A DNA stretch of 59,594 nucleotides from Deinococcus yavapaiensis KR-236 (GCF_003217515.1 NZ_QJSX01000020.1:1-59594); one strand, 5' to 3'. Positions 10,910 through 20,147 are shown, counted from the first letter of the stretch. Program-made: numbers and translations. The notes: generated by a model from the sequence alone, not told the origin.

Positions 10910-10946
10910 TCTCGTGTGTCGCGAGAAGGCGCGGCGCCGTGGACCG

Positions 10947-13664
10947 TCAGGTGTCTTCGCGATCGAGCGGCAACGTGAAGTGGAAGGTGCTGCCTTCGCC
11001 CGGAACGGACTCGGCCCACACGCGCCCCGCGTGATGCTCGACGATCTTGCGCACGATCGCCAACCCCATGCCCGTGCCTTCGAAACGCTCGCGCACGTGC
11101 AAGCGCTGAAAGATCTGGAACACCCGCTCGGTGTACTGCGGCTCGAAGCCGATTCCGTTGTCCCGCACCGTCACGTGCCACGCCCCCGCGTCGCGCGTCA
11201 AGCCCACGTGCACTTCGGGCCGCACGCCGTCGCGGCGGAACTTCACGGCGTTGCCGATCAGGTTCTGGAAGAGCTGCGTCAACTCCGACACGTCTCCCGT
11301 CACTTGCGGAAGCGGATCGTGCGTCACGACCGCGCCCGTCTCCTCGACGGCGGCGTGCAAGTGGCGAAGGGCTTCTTGCAACGGCTCTTCCAGCGAGAGC
11401 GGGCGGTGCGGCTCATGAACGGAATTGAGGCGCGAGAAGACCAAGAGGTCGTCGATGAGCGCCTTGAGGCGCTCGGCGCCGCGCGTGACGAGCCCCAGGT
11501 ACTTGCGGCCCGTGTCGTCGAACGCGTCCGCGTAACGACGGTTGAGCACTTCCGTGAAGCTCGCGATCGTGCGCAAAGGCTCTTGTAGATCGTGTGACGC
11601 CACGTACGCGAAGCGCTCCAACTCCTCGTTGCTGCGCTCGAGCTCTTGCGTGCGTTCCTTGAGCGCCTGGGCGCTCTCGACGCCTTCGAGCGCCAACCCG
11701 AGGCTGCGCGCGACCGTCTCCAGCACGGCCTTGTCGATGGCGTTCCACTGCCGCTGCTCGAACAACCCCATGCCGATCATGCCGTGCGGCTCTCCACGGA
11801 CGAACACCGGAAGCATCGCCGCCGCGTGCACGTGCCGCACCAACTCCGGATCGGTGTCCGCGCCTTGACGGTAATGATCCTCGAAGATGGGCGAGCGCGA
11901 CGCCCACGCGCGGTCGAGGGTATCCGCCTGACCACGCGGCAAGCCCGCGTCGACCACCGCCTGCAACAGCGGATTTCCGAGTGGCCCGACGAGGGAACGA
12001 TACCGCCACAAGTTTCCCTCCGGTTGCCAGTACAAGGTGTACCCCTGCCCGACGAGCGGCATCACGATTTCCTGCGCGCGGCGAATCAGCACGGTCGGGT
12101 CGGCCTCCACCGTGAGGTCGCGCGTCAAGAGCGAGAACGCCTCCAGCGCGCGCGTGCGGGCCACCAGCGCGTCACGCTGCGCTTCGAGGCTTCCGGTCTG
12201 CTCGGCGCGCTCCAAGGCGAGCGCCAAGCCGCGCCCGACGGCGCTCACGAGCGCCTGGTCCCGCGCTGTCCAACGGCGAGCGCTTCGCAAGCCGATCGCG
12301 ATGAAGCCGTGTACCTCGCCGTTCACCACCACCGGATAGTTGCTGACGGACGAGTATTCCTCGCTGCGCTCCACCTTTTCCCGCTCGGCGTCCCACGCGT
12401 CCACGAACATCGGTTCGCGCGTCTCCATGGGAACGGCGAAGACGGGCGTGTCGAGCGGCAAGCCCGCCCGCAGGGTTTCCAGCAACTCGGCGTCCATGTC
12501 GTGCGTCCACGCCTGCAACACCCATCGGTCGTTCACGCGGCCGTAATAACCGACGCTCCCGCTCGCGAAGCGCGTGTGCAGCGTCTGCACCGCCTGCCGA
12601 GCGAGCGCCCCGACGTCCGTCTGCGTTCCGACCGCCTCCGTGAAGGCCGCGAACGCGTCGAGCGACACCGCCTGCGCTTCGAGTTCCCCGGTGCGTTCCT
12701 CCACGCGCCGTTCGAGTTGCGTGTGACTTTCTTGCAACTGCTGGTAAAGGCGCGCGTTGTCGAGCGCCACGGCCGTCTGCGCGGCGAGCCCCACGACGAG
12801 TTGCTCGGCGCGTTCCGTGAACACGTCCGCCACCTCGTGCCCGAAGAACAACCCGCCGAGCACCTGTCCGCTTCGCGACGTGACGGGTACGGCGAGGTAA
12901 CTGCGAACGGGCAAGTGCCCTTCGGGCATTCCGTGGTACGGCGCGTTGCGTCCGTAGCGAGCGTCGAGGGTGATGTCCGCCGCTCGCACGACACCTTCCC
13001 CGGCGAAGGTCGGGCCGAAGACGTGCGTGTTGCGCGGCATAGGGAAGCGTTCGAACGCGGCCCGAGGCACGCCCGAGAGGGTGTACAAGGTGTAACTTTC
13101 CTGGTGTTCGTTCACGACGTTGTAGAAGAACGCCCCGAACTGCGCGCCCGTCAGGTCCACGCCCGCGTCCGTCACGGCTTGCACGAGCGTTCCGAGGTCC
13201 AATTCCGCCGAGATCGTCTCGTTGATGCGAATCAACGTGGACAGGATCTCCGTCTGCTCGTGCAGCACTGCTTCCCCGTTCGCGGCGTCGCAGGCATCTT
13301 CTCGACGCGTTGACTCGGCGGCTTCGTCGAGCCAATCGACGTCCACGGCCGCGTACACCCGACCGGCCGGTGTCGCTCGCGCGTCCACGCGAACTCGGCG
13401 ATGCTGTCCGTCGTACCGACGAAGCCGCAGGACGTACGACGCGCGCTCTTGGTCGTGCAGAGCGTCGCGGTCCTCGGGATGCGCGAACTCGCCGAGCGTC
13501 CTGCCGACGATGTCCGTGTCGGCCACTCCGAGAAATTCCTGCAAGGCGAGATTCGTGACGGTGATTCGTCCGTCACGGTCCGTCGACCACGTCGGGTGCG
13601 GATGATGAACGTACTCTCCTGGAAGAGGCGAGGACGCTTCGGCGTCGCGTTGTGAAGCCGACAT
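10947..13664 (-). CDS. PAS/multi-GAF sensor histidine kinase
   Basis: This soluble-looking kinase has 905 aa. It has a PAS fold (~15-110), three GAF-like segments (~140-310, ~335-480, ~500-670), then a HisKA domain with phospho-acceptor His in ERFAYVASHDLQEPLRT (~residue 690), and HATPase with N box LFQNLIGNAVKFR, G1 DNGIGF and G2 GTGMGLAIV. A coiled linker TQLERRVEERTGELEAQ joins GAF1 and GAF2. There is no receiver domain and no transmembrane helix. A TAGCAT -10 box (13671-13676) lies 6 bases before the ATG, implying a leaderless mRNA. No cognate response regulator is adjacent. Confidence 0.92.
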   Translation of the reverse strand: MSASQRDAEASSPLPGEYVHHPHPTWSTDRDGRITVTNLALQEFLGVADTDIVGRTLGEFAHPEDRDALHDQERASYVLRLRRYDGQHRRVRVDARATPAGRVYAAVDVDWLDEAAESTRREDACDAANGEAVLHEQTEILSTLIRINETISAELDLGTLVQAVTDAGVDLTGAQFGAFFYNVVNEHQESYTLYTLSGVPRAAFERFPMPRNTHVFGPTFAGEGVVRAADITLDARYGRNAPYHGMPEGHLPVRSYLAVPVTSRSGQVLGGLFFGHEVADVFTERAEQLVVGLAAQTAVALDNARLYQQLQESHTQLERRVEERTGELEAQAVSLDAFAAFTEAVGTQTDVGALARQAVQTLHTRFASGSVGYYGRVNDRWVLQAWTHDMDAELLETLRAGLPLDTPVFAVPMETREPMFVDAWDAEREKVERSEEYSSVSNYPVVVNGEVHGFIAIGLRSARRWTARDQALVSAVGRGLALALERAEQTGSLEAQRDALVARTRALEAFSLLTRDLTVEADPTVLIRRAQEIVMPLVGQGYTLYWQPEGNLWRYRSLVGPLGNPLLQAVVDAGLPRGQADTLDRAWASRSPIFEDHYRQGADTDPELVRHVHAAAMLPVFVRGEPHGMIGMGLFEQRQWNAIDKAVLETVARSLGLALEGVESAQALKERTQELERSNEELERFAYVASHDLQEPLRTIASFTEVLNRRYADAFDDTGRKYLGLVTRGAERLKALIDDLLVFSRLNSVHEPHRPLSLEEPLQEALRHLHAAVEETGAVVTHDPLPQVTGDVSELTQLFQNLIGNAVKFRRDGVRPEVHVGLTRDAGAWHVTVRDNGIGFEPQYTERVFQIFQRLHVRERFEGTGMGLAIVRKIVEHHAGRVWAESVPGEGSTFHFTLPLDREDT

Positions 13665-13769
13665 CGCTTCATGCTACCGATTGACGACGAAAGAAAGATG
13701 CGATGAAGAAGAAATGAAGAAGGGGCGTCCGGCCTTTCCCGAAGCGCCGACTCGTGCGAGGATCACGTC

Positions 13770-14021
13770 ATGACGACGAGCGAGCGCCGATTGGCGTGGA
13801 GAAACGGTCAAAACGCCCGCGACCTCGGCGGTCTGCCCACCACGAAGGGCGCCTCGCCCTCGTCCGCCTTCAGGGCACCTGACGCGGTCGGGCGTCACCC
13901 CGCACGATTGTGGCCCTGTGCGCGAGGTCGAGAACCGATGGGCGGGCAACCGTACCTGGAGTGCTCACCGTCCGAAAGGCCCGCCGGTCTTCGCCAACGT
14001 CTTGCTCGCGTCGCCTGCTAA
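13770..14021 (+). pseudogene. decayed tyrosine-phosphatase-like gene, N-terminal remnant
   Basis: The first ~30 codons read RNGQNARDLGGLPTTKG, the N-terminal signature of the Tyr-phosphatase type 3 family. After that the frame gives low-complexity Arg/Pro-rich sequence with no catalytic HCxxGKDRT and stops at 83 aa (the family is ~250 aa). Segments such as APDAVGRHPARLW resemble a scrambled continuation of the family. I therefore read it as a truncated remnant; a short real protein cannot be excluded. Confidence 0.45.
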
Positions 14022-14032
14022 GGAGGCTCACC

Positions 14033-14443
14033 ATGCCCAAACTCACCGTCGGCCCGTACGTCGCCAGTATGAAGACCTCTCGTGATCGCGTGCGCGACCG
14101 CGAAGCGTTCCTCGCGCGCGCCCGCTTGCGCGACGATGTTCCCAGCGTCGCGGGCCTGCCCCTCGTGGGCCTCGGCGGCTCCTGCGGCAAGCCCGCCTTC
14201 GCCTTGCCGTACCTCCTGACGTGGACCGACGAGAACACCCGCGCCCTCGAGGCCGTGGCGAAGGAGTTCGACTGCTTCGTGGAGTACGGCGCCTACCCGC
14301 ACCTCAAGCTCGACGAAGACGGACAGGAAGTCGCCGCCGTGCAAGATTGGAGCAACCTCGCCATGGTGTTCGTGCGCCCCGGCTACGAGCGCGGAGAGGA
14401 ACTCCTCGTGCGCCTTCGGGACATCCTCGCGCCGCGTTCTTGA
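14033..14443 (+). CDS. hypothetical protein
   Basis: The product has 136 aa and an unrecognised family. AGGAGG (14021-14026) lies 6 bases before the ATG, so translation is likely. The chain is soluble, with a central GLGGSCGKPAFALPYLLTW segment followed by a mixed alpha/beta half (ENTRALEAVAKEFDCFVEYG). There is no metal motif or signal peptide. It follows the phosphatase remnant by a few bases. Confidence 0.7.
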   Translation: MPKLTVGPYVASMKTSRDRVRDREAFLARARLRDDVPSVAGLPLVGLGGSCGKPAFALPYLLTWTDENTRALEAVAKEFDCFVEYGAYPHLKLDEDGQEVAAVQDWSNLAMVFVRPGYERGEELLVRLRDILAPRS

Positions 14444-14462
14444 CTCGGGACGACGTCCGAAA

Positions 14463-14481
14463 GGCGGGCACACTGCCCGCC
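14463..14481. terminator. GC hairpin after hypothetical gene
   Basis: GGCGGGCA-CAC-TGCCCGCC, an 8-bp stem 20 bases after the stop at 14443, without a T-run. Probably a weak terminator. Confidence 0.5.
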
Positions 14482-14614
14482 CTCACGGTGCCGCGCCCGC
14501 TCTCGACGGCTTGGACGTCACTTCGCCATCACGAGATCCTCGGAGCGTGACGTGAATGAAAGCGAAGCGACGGCGGCCTTCCGCGCACGTCACCGTCTCG
14601 CTCATGCCCGCTCA

Positions 14615-15736
14615 TCAGCTCGTGCCGGGAGGCCGGCTTCTGGGAAGCGCCGCCAAGTGCCCCGCCAGGCGGTCGGCCTCCTCGGCCAGCGACAGCAAGC
14701 TCGTCATGCCTCGGCCCCAAGCCCGCACCGCCTCACGCGCCGACCAGCCGCGCTTCTCCCCCCACGACGCCCACAGGCGCTCGTCGCCCGCCGCGAGGCG
14801 CGGCAGCAGAAGCCGCACGACGAGCGCCGTGCGGGCCGCGATCACAGAACTGTACGCGAAGCGGACGGCTTCCCACGAACTACCCGGCCGCTCGACCGCG
14901 TTCCAGTACGCCTCGAACGCCTCCACGTCGAGGTCCGACACGCGAAACGGATCGGCGTAGAAGCGGCACACGTTCAGAAAGTGCGTCATGGCGAGGTCTG
15001 CTCCGAGCGGTCCCACGCCGAGCGCTTGCCAATCGAGCAGCACGCTGCGCGTCTCGCTTTCGGCGCGCACGTTGAACCGCCCCGCGTCGAGGTGCACGAG
15101 CGTCACGGGAAGCGCGTCGAGCAACACTCGCCAGCGGTCGTGGCTTTCACGCACGCGTTCGAGCGCTTCGAGCGGGGCGTCCTCGAACGCTTCGCGCACG
15201 ATCGGCGCGCTCCACACGCGCTCGTCGTCTGCCGGGGCGAGGCGGGGATGCAAGCCGTCCAGCCAGTCGCGCCACGCCCACACGGGCACCACGTCGACCT
15301 CGTGCGCCGCGTTGAACTGCCCGAGGTGCCGCGCCGTCACGACGTGCCGCTTCAGCGGCCACACCTCCGGCGTCTCGTCGGGAACGTCCTCCAGCCACAG
15401 GGCGATCCGGTCGGGCGCGCTTCGCGTGACGTGCAGCAGACGCGCGGGACGCACTTCCGGCAGCGTCCTCAGCAAGCCCGACGTATATGCTTCGACTTCC
15501 CGCCGCCAACTCTGGTCGCTCGGTTCGGCGGGCCGCGCGGTTTTCACGATCAGCGACCACGCGACGAGTCCACCTTTTCCGAGCGCCGTGCCCCGCAAGC
15601 GCCGCAAGCCGTCCGTCACCTCACTCACGACGCGCCAATGCACGTCCTCGGCTTGCCAGGACGACACGCGGGCGTCCGGGTCGCTCAGCAACGCGCGCAC
15701 GCCGACCGTGACGTCCGACGGGGCGAAGTCAGCCAC
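14615..15736 (-). CDS. aminoglycoside-phosphotransferase-fold kinase
   Basis: The protein has 373 aa. The C-terminal lobe shows the APH/choline-kinase catalytic loop as LVHLDAGRFNV (Asp base and Asn) followed by VLLDWQALGVGPLGADLA (metal-binding Asp). The N-lobe has IVKTARP, with the ATP-contacting Lys. The family phosphorylates small molecules, some proteins and RNA modifications; the substrate is unknown here. It starts with GTG overlapping the HD-Pnk stop by 8 bases and so is the third cistron of the RNA-repair operon, which raises the possibility of a linked role. Confidence 0.75.
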   Translation of the reverse strand: MADFAPSDVTVGVRALLSDPDARVSSWQAEDVHWRVVSEVTDGLRRLRGTALGKGGLVAWSLIVKTARPAEPSDQSWRREVEAYTSGLLRTLPEVRPARLLHVTRSAPDRIALWLEDVPDETPEVWPLKRHVVTARHLGQFNAAHEVDVVPVWAWRDWLDGLHPRLAPADDERVWSAPIVREAFEDAPLEALERVRESHDRWRVLLDALPVTLVHLDAGRFNVRAESETRSVLLDWQALGVGPLGADLAMTHFLNVCRFYADPFRVSDLDVEAFEAYWNAVERPGSSWEAVRFAYSSVIAARTALVVRLLLPRLAAGDERLWASWGEKRGWSAREAVRAWGRGMTSLLSLAEEADRLAGHLAALPRSRPPGTS

Positions 15737-16982
15737 GCGGCGCCCTTCGAACGACGCGCAGGAACTCGTCGAGGACGAGCGTTCGGTGCGCCTCGGTTTC
15801 GTACGGAAACTCGGCGTTCTCCACCTGACTCGCGACGACGCGCGCGGGCACGGCGTGAGCGCGCGCCGGGTTGCGCTCGAAGATCGTGTCCAACGGCGGC
15901 TGGAACACGGCCAGGGTCGTCGAGGCGCCGTACTCGAAGCCGAGTCGCAGCGGAATGCCGCGAAAGTCCCGCCGAGTGTTCGTCGCGTCCCATACGACCG
16001 CCCGCTTCGCGCGCAAGGCGATTCTCAGGCGCTCCTTCGCTTCTTGCAGCACCCGCCCGTTGAAGCTCTGGTCCGCGCGCTTCCCGGCGAGTTCCTCGCG
16101 CAGCACGTCCAGCGACACGATGTCGAAGTCCTCCAGCGTCTCGGCGACCCACGCGCTCTTGCCCGCCCCGCTCGGGCCGCACGTCACGACGAGCCGCGCA
16201 AAGCCGCTTCTCGCCGCGTACCCTCGCGCGATCGCCTCGTGCGGCGTCGAGATGACGCCCGCCTCGAAGTCCAGCACGCCTTGCCCGAACACGAAGTCGC
16301 GGTACTCGCTGGGAAAGCCGCGCAGCTGCGCGTCGATCACCTCGCTCCAAGCGGCGTAAGGGTCCTCGCCGCGCCACACGCCGACTTCTTGCGCGCCGAG
16401 CTTGAACAGCTCCAAGTCCTCCAGTTTCGACGCGCGGTCCGCCGCGACGCGTCCTCGCACGTCCGCGACTTCCAGCAGGTACAGCAAGCGCACGTCCGCG
16501 AGCCGGGCGAGACGGCGGTACGCGCTCTCGGTGCCGACGTCCAAAGTCCGTCCGAGGTCGTGGTGATGCCCGACGAGCCCCATGACCGCGTGAACGACGT
16601 CGTACGGCAAGCCGAGTTCCGGCAGGCGGTACGCGAGGTACGACCGCCCCCGGTCCGCGTGTCGAGGCGACACGACGCGCGCTCGTCCCGCGTCGTCGAG
16701 GGTCGTTCGCGTCGTGAGGGGCTTGCCGAGATCGTGCAGGGCCGCGCTCAGCACGAGCACGAAGCGCTCGCGGGGGCCCAGCCCTTCTCGCTCGGCGAGC
16801 TCGTACGCTTCGCGCAGCACGAGGTTCGTGTGCGTGCCGACGTCGCCCTCGCCGTGCCACTCGGGGTCCTGAGGCGTGCGCGGCAGGTCAGTCAGCAGGG
16901 GCAGCACGTCTCCGAGTTCACGAGCGAACTCGGCGAAGTCCGGCTCGGCGCCACCGCGCAACGCCTCCAGGAAAGCCTTCAC
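15729..16982 (-). CDS. HD-Pnk: HD phosphoesterase / 5'-polynucleotide kinase fusion
   Basis: The protein has 417 aa. Residues ~40-170 form an HD phosphohydrolase domain: GTHTNLV (His), SAALHDLGKP (HD pair), SPRHADRG (His) and MGLVGHHHD. Residues ~255-410 form a P-loop kinase: CGPSGAGKSAW (Walker A), VSLDVLREEL, and VVWDATNTRRDFR (kinase lid/base region). The same two-domain order defines the bacterial HD-Pnk family (Runella enzyme), which removes 2',3'-cyclic, 2'- and 3'-phosphates and phosphorylates 5'-OH RNA ends. The GTG start overlaps the RNA-ligase stop (GTGA), so the two end-healing and sealing enzymes are translationally coupled. Confidence 0.88.
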   Translation of the reverse strand: MKAFLEALRGGAEPDFAEFARELGDVLPLLTDLPRTPQDPEWHGEGDVGTHTNLVLREAYELAEREGLGPRERFVLVLSAALHDLGKPLTTRTTLDDAGRARVVSPRHADRGRSYLAYRLPELGLPYDVVHAVMGLVGHHHDLGRTLDVGTESAYRRLARLADVRLLYLLEVADVRGRVAADRASKLEDLELFKLGAQEVGVWRGEDPYAAWSEVIDAQLRGFPSEYRDFVFGQGVLDFEAGVISTPHEAIARGYAARSGFARLVVTCGPSGAGKSAWVAETLEDFDIVSLDVLREELAGKRADQSFNGRVLQEAKERLRIALRAKRAVVWDATNTRRDFRGIPLRLGFEYGASTTLAVFQPPLDTIFERNPARAHAVPARVVASQVENAEFPYETEAHRTLVLDEFLRVVRRAPRG

Positions 16983-17611
16983 GTCGGTTCCCTCAGCTTG
17001 TTCGGCTCGATCGCCGCGTGCATCCAGTGCTCGTCGGTCTGCACGTGGTTTCGCCGTACCCACTTCGCCACGCGCCGACCGAAGTCCTGGAAGGCGAAGC
17101 CTTCGGCGGTTCGCACGACGTAGCCTTCCGTCGTCGCCTCGTCGATTCTCAACGCCCGAACGCGCGCCTCGTTCCAGGACCCGCGGTAAAGCTCGCGCGG
17201 TGTCGGCACGCCGAGTTCCGCAGCCCACAGCCGCGTCTCGTCCCAACTCAGGCAGGTGTTCGTTTCGTTCCACACGCTCAGCAGGTAGAAGTACCCTTCG
17301 AGGTCCTCGTACGCCAGGGAGTGCCGCGCGTACAAGTTCTCGCCGCACACGCGCCACCCCTCGGGAATGAGGTATCCGACGCGCCCCTGCAAGCCTTTCA
17401 CCCAGTCGCGTGACGCGTGGGCCCGACCGTCGATGGAGCGGGCGTGCATGCCGTCACGGTACAAGGTCGTGTTCTCGCCGTCGAGCTTCTCCGTCACGAC
17501 GACTTCGCGCCCTTCGAAGGCGCGCGTGTCGATCATGCGGGTGTCGTCGGCGCTCGCGCCGGGCGACCACGGGAGGTGAGGCGTGCGAGGGTACTTCACG
17601 CGCTGTTGCAT
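16979..17611 (-). CDS. small ATP-dependent RNA ligase
   Basis: This 210-aa protein consists almost only of a nucleotidyltransferase domain. Motif I is VTEKLDGENTTLY (Lys forms the AMP adduct), motif Ia/III include RVCGENLYARHSL, motif IV is EGYVVR and motif V is AKWVR. The N-terminus KYPRTPHLPWSPG is characteristic of this bacterial ligase group. It would seal 5'-phosphate/3'-OH RNA ends made by the coupled HD-Pnk. It is much shorter than the known D. radiodurans Rnl, which has an extra OB domain. I choose the ATG at 17611 because GGAGG lies 6 bases upstream; a TAAAGT -10 lies at 17634-17629. Confidence 0.87.
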   Translation of the reverse strand: MQQRVKYPRTPHLPWSPGASADDTRMIDTRAFEGREVVVTEKLDGENTTLYRDGMHARSIDGRAHASRDWVKGLQGRVGYLIPEGWRVCGENLYARHSLAYEDLEGYFYLLSVWNETNTCLSWDETRLWAAELGVPTPRELYRGSWNEARVRALRIDEATTEGYVVRTAEGFAFQDFGRRVAKWVRRNHVQTDEHWMHAAIEPNKLREPT

Positions 17612-17680
17612 CCGAGCCTCCACGAGGCACTTTAGCGTCCGCGAAGCCCGCCCGACCTCCACGCATCGGCTCAGGCACGA

Positions 17681-18154
17681 TCAGCGTTTCGGCGGAGCGA
17701 CGGGGTCCAGCAGGCGAAGCGGAAAGGCGGCGCGCGCCCACGTCGCCAACGCCTCGACCGTCTCGTCCGCCGTCGCTTCGCCGAGGGCGCCTTCGCCGAC
17801 GACGTAAAGGCGCAAGTCGAAGCGCGACGTCGTCTTGCCTTCGAACAGCAGTCGAGTGCGCCAGCGAGCGAACGCCCCTTCTCCGGCGAGCAGACCGTCC
17901 ACGAGGGTCGCCCAGCGGCGCAAGGGTTCACGCGTCGCCTCCACGAACGCGGGCGTGTCCTCGACGGGACGGCGCTCGAGCAGAAGCGTGACGTAGGCGT
18001 CGTCGCGTTGCGCGCCTGTCAGCGACGCCACGCGGGCGAGCACCGCTCGGCGGTCCAGCGGCTCTGCACGCACGGCGATCACGGCGCTTCGTGGGCGGTG
18101 GGTGGACAGCCACGCGTCGAACTCGGCGCGCGTTCGCGCGATCTGCCCGCTCAC
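17681..18154 (-). CDS. hypothetical protein coupled to LigB-like dioxygenase
   Basis: The product has 157 aa and I do not recognise the family. The GTG start overlaps the stop of the LigB/MEMO-like gene (GTGA). The chain is soluble, with an alternating helix/strand pattern (SRFDLRLYVVGEGALGEATADETVEALATWARAAF). The conserved operon position suggests it acts with the upstream enzyme. Confidence 0.65.
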   Translation of the reverse strand: MSGQIARTRAEFDAWLSTHRPRSAVIAVRAEPLDRRAVLARVASLTGAQRDDAYVTLLLERRPVEDTPAFVEATREPLRRWATLVDGLLAGEGAFARWRTRLLFEGKTTSRFDLRLYVVGEGALGEATADETVEALATWARAAFPLRLLDPVAPPKR

Positions 18155-18966
18155 GCGGTGGACGTCACCCGAGCGCACAGCAGTCCGAAGTACGTGGGCG
18201 CCTCGTACGACAAGACGTCCACGTGCCGCGCCTCCCTCGGAATCGCTCCGGCGAGGACGAGCGTCTGCCACAAGCCGTCGGGCTTCGCGTCCTCCACGAA
18301 CGTGGCGTCGAAGGTCGCGAGCGCTTCGAGGTCGCCGCGCTTCATCGCGTCGACAACCGCCCCGTCCAGCCGCGCGGCCGCCTCGTGAAAGCCGTACGGT
18401 CCCGACGCGTCGTGCGTGTGCGACCAATCGCAACTCGCGATGAGGCCGACGCGCTTTCCCGACTCGCGCGCCGCGCGGGCGAGGGCGGCGCCGAAGCGCT
18501 CATGCGGCGCCAAGTCCGTTCCGCGCGGCGGATTGATCACGACCACGGGCACGTCCGGCATGAAGTGCAGCGGAATGATGACGCCCCAATCGAGCGGCAA
18601 GTTGGAGAAAGGCCCTTCGCTCGTCGCGAAGTTCAAGGAGGCGACGCGAAGCCCGTCCGCCTCGGCCGCCTGCGCGACGCTTCGCGCGAGCGTGCGGTCC
18701 ACGCGGCGCTCCATCGTCAACGTCACGCCGTGAGACTCCACCTCGCCCGCCATGCGCTCCGAGTCGGCGAGCGCGAACTGCCCCTCGACGCGTGTTCCGT
18801 GCGGCGTGAGGACGATCATGGCGTCGAGGGACGCTGCCCGCGCGGCCTTCCCGAGCGCTTGCAAGCTCGCGCGCGTCGACGCCATGAGCTCGGGCGTGCT
18901 TCCGGCGAGGTCCTCCACGATCTCCGAGCCGTGCGGCGCGACGCACGCGAACACGATGCCCGTCAC
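18151..18966 (-). CDS. LigB/class III extradiol dioxygenase-like protein
   Basis: The protein has 271 aa. N-terminal FACVAPHGSEI and MIVLTPHG, plus SCDWSHTHD and PLHFMPDVPVV, fit the LigB/AMMECR1-associated (MEMO-like) fold, where His residues bind Fe(II). Members cleave aromatic rings or act with radical-SAM partners; no radical-SAM gene is present here. GTG start overlapping the MFS stop (GTGA). The exact reaction cannot be assigned. Confidence 0.75.
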   Translation of the reverse strand: MTGIVFACVAPHGSEIVEDLAGSTPELMASTRASLQALGKAARAASLDAMIVLTPHGTRVEGQFALADSERMAGEVESHGVTLTMERRVDRTLARSVAQAAEADGLRVASLNFATSEGPFSNLPLDWGVIIPLHFMPDVPVVVINPPRGTDLAPHERFGAALARAARESGKRVGLIASCDWSHTHDASGPYGFHEAAARLDGAVVDAMKRGDLEALATFDATFVEDAKPDGLWQTLVLAGAIPREARHVDVLSYEAPTYFGLLCARVTSTA

Positions 18967-20147
18967 GCGCTCGCCTCTTTCGGGACGGGCAAAAGCGCCG
19001 TGAGGAGCAGCACGCCGAGCGGCAGCCACGACAGCAGCGAGAGGGTCGCCGGGATGCCCGCGCGGTCGGCGAAGGTTCCCAAGGCGGCCACGCCGAGGCC
19101 CGTCGCAGCGTAGACCGTGCCGAGCGACAAGCCCGACGCGAGGCCCGTGAGGCCGGGCATGGCGTCTTGAATCATCAGGACGATCGTCGGCCACGCCGCG
19201 CTGGAGCACAGCCCCACGACTGCGAGCAGCCCGAGGTGCAAGGCGAAGCCGTCCGTGTGACCGAACGCCAGCATCGCCAGCATGAGAATGGCCGCCGACC
19301 CGACGAGCAGCGGCTTCTTGCCGATGCGGTCGGCGACGATACCGCCCACGAGCGTTCCGACGATGCCCGAGAGGCTGATGATCGTCACGAGGGTCGCCGC
19401 CGCGTCCTTCGAGAGGTTCAGGACGTCGTGTCCGAGCGGAAGGAACGTCGTGAGGCCCCCGGTGACCGTGCCGCGCAGGGTGATGAGCAGCATCAGGAAG
19501 CCCACGAGGCCCCAGCGCACGCGGCCCGCGCCGCCCGCGCCCACCTTGCGCGTCGAAACGGGTCGGCGCACGTCTTGCCACTGCGAGCGCAGCAGCAGCA
19601 AGCTCAGGACCGTCGGGACGAGCAGCAGCAGCACCGACGGCTTGCCGAGCCGTTCGAGCAGAAGCGCCGTCACGATCGGCGCGAGCCCGAAGCCGATGTT
19701 GCCGCCCGAGAAGAACAAGCTCGTGCCGCTCGCGAGCTTCTCGCCGGAATTGGCGCGCACCCGCGTGAGACCCTCGGGGTGGAACATCGCCGAGCCGAGG
19801 CCGCTCAAAGTCACGGCGAGCAACACGAGCGGATACGACGGCATCCACAGCACCGTCGCCATCCCGAGGCCCGTGAGGGCGAGCCCGACGGGCACCATCC
19901 ACGTGAAGGACTTCTTGTCGCCCAGCAGCCCGAACAGCGGCTGCGCGACCGCGATGACGATTTGATTGGCGGCGATCACGCCCGCCGCGAGCGCGTAGTT
20001 GAGGTTGAGGGCGAGCAGCAAGGTGGGAAGCAGCAAGGGCAGGGCGCCCGTCTGAAGGTCCACGCTCGCGTGCGAGAGCGTCACGGACCCTACCGCCGGA
20101 AGCGAGAACGAGGAAGAAGAAGTGAGCGGTCGAGTCGACGACGACAT
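18963..20147 (-). CDS. MFS transporter, fosmidomycin-resistance-like
   Basis: This 394-aa inner-membrane protein has about 12 hydrophobic segments. It contains FGLLGDKKSFTWMVPVG and LSGLGSAMFHPEGLTRVR, the latter with the FHP segment typical of the Fsr/fosmidomycin-resistance exporters, and a second-half GGIVADRIGKKPLL loop. A TAGCAT -10 (20160-20155) lies 7 bases before the ATG, so it is the leaderless first gene of a three-gene coupled operon with the LigB-like and hypothetical genes. The exported compound is unknown. Confidence 0.88.
   Translation of the reverse strand: MSSSTRPLTSSSSFSLPAVGSVTLSHASVDLQTGALPLLLPTLLLALNLNYALAAGVIAANQIVIAVAQPLFGLLGDKKSFTWMVPVGLALTGLGMATVLWMPSYPLVLLAVTLSGLGSAMFHPEGLTRVRANSGEKLASGTSLFFSGGNIGFGLAPIVTALLLERLGKPSVLLLLVPTVLSLLLLRSQWQDVRRPVSTRKVGAGGAGRVRWGLVGFLMLLITLRGTVTGGLTTFLPLGHDVLNLSKDAAATLVTIISLSGIVGTLVGGIVADRIGKKPLLVGSAAILMLAMLAFGHTDGFALHLGLLAVVGLCSSAAWPTIVLMIQDAMPGLTGLASGLSLGTVYAATGLGVAALGTFADRAGIPATLSLLSWLPLGVLLLTALLPVPKEASA

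Noticed and set aside
11646..13313. Long plus-strand ORF opposite the histidine kinase, and similar long antisense frames elsewhere
   Set aside because: They mirror real genes in high-G+C DNA; codon usage and protein motifs support only the annotated strand.
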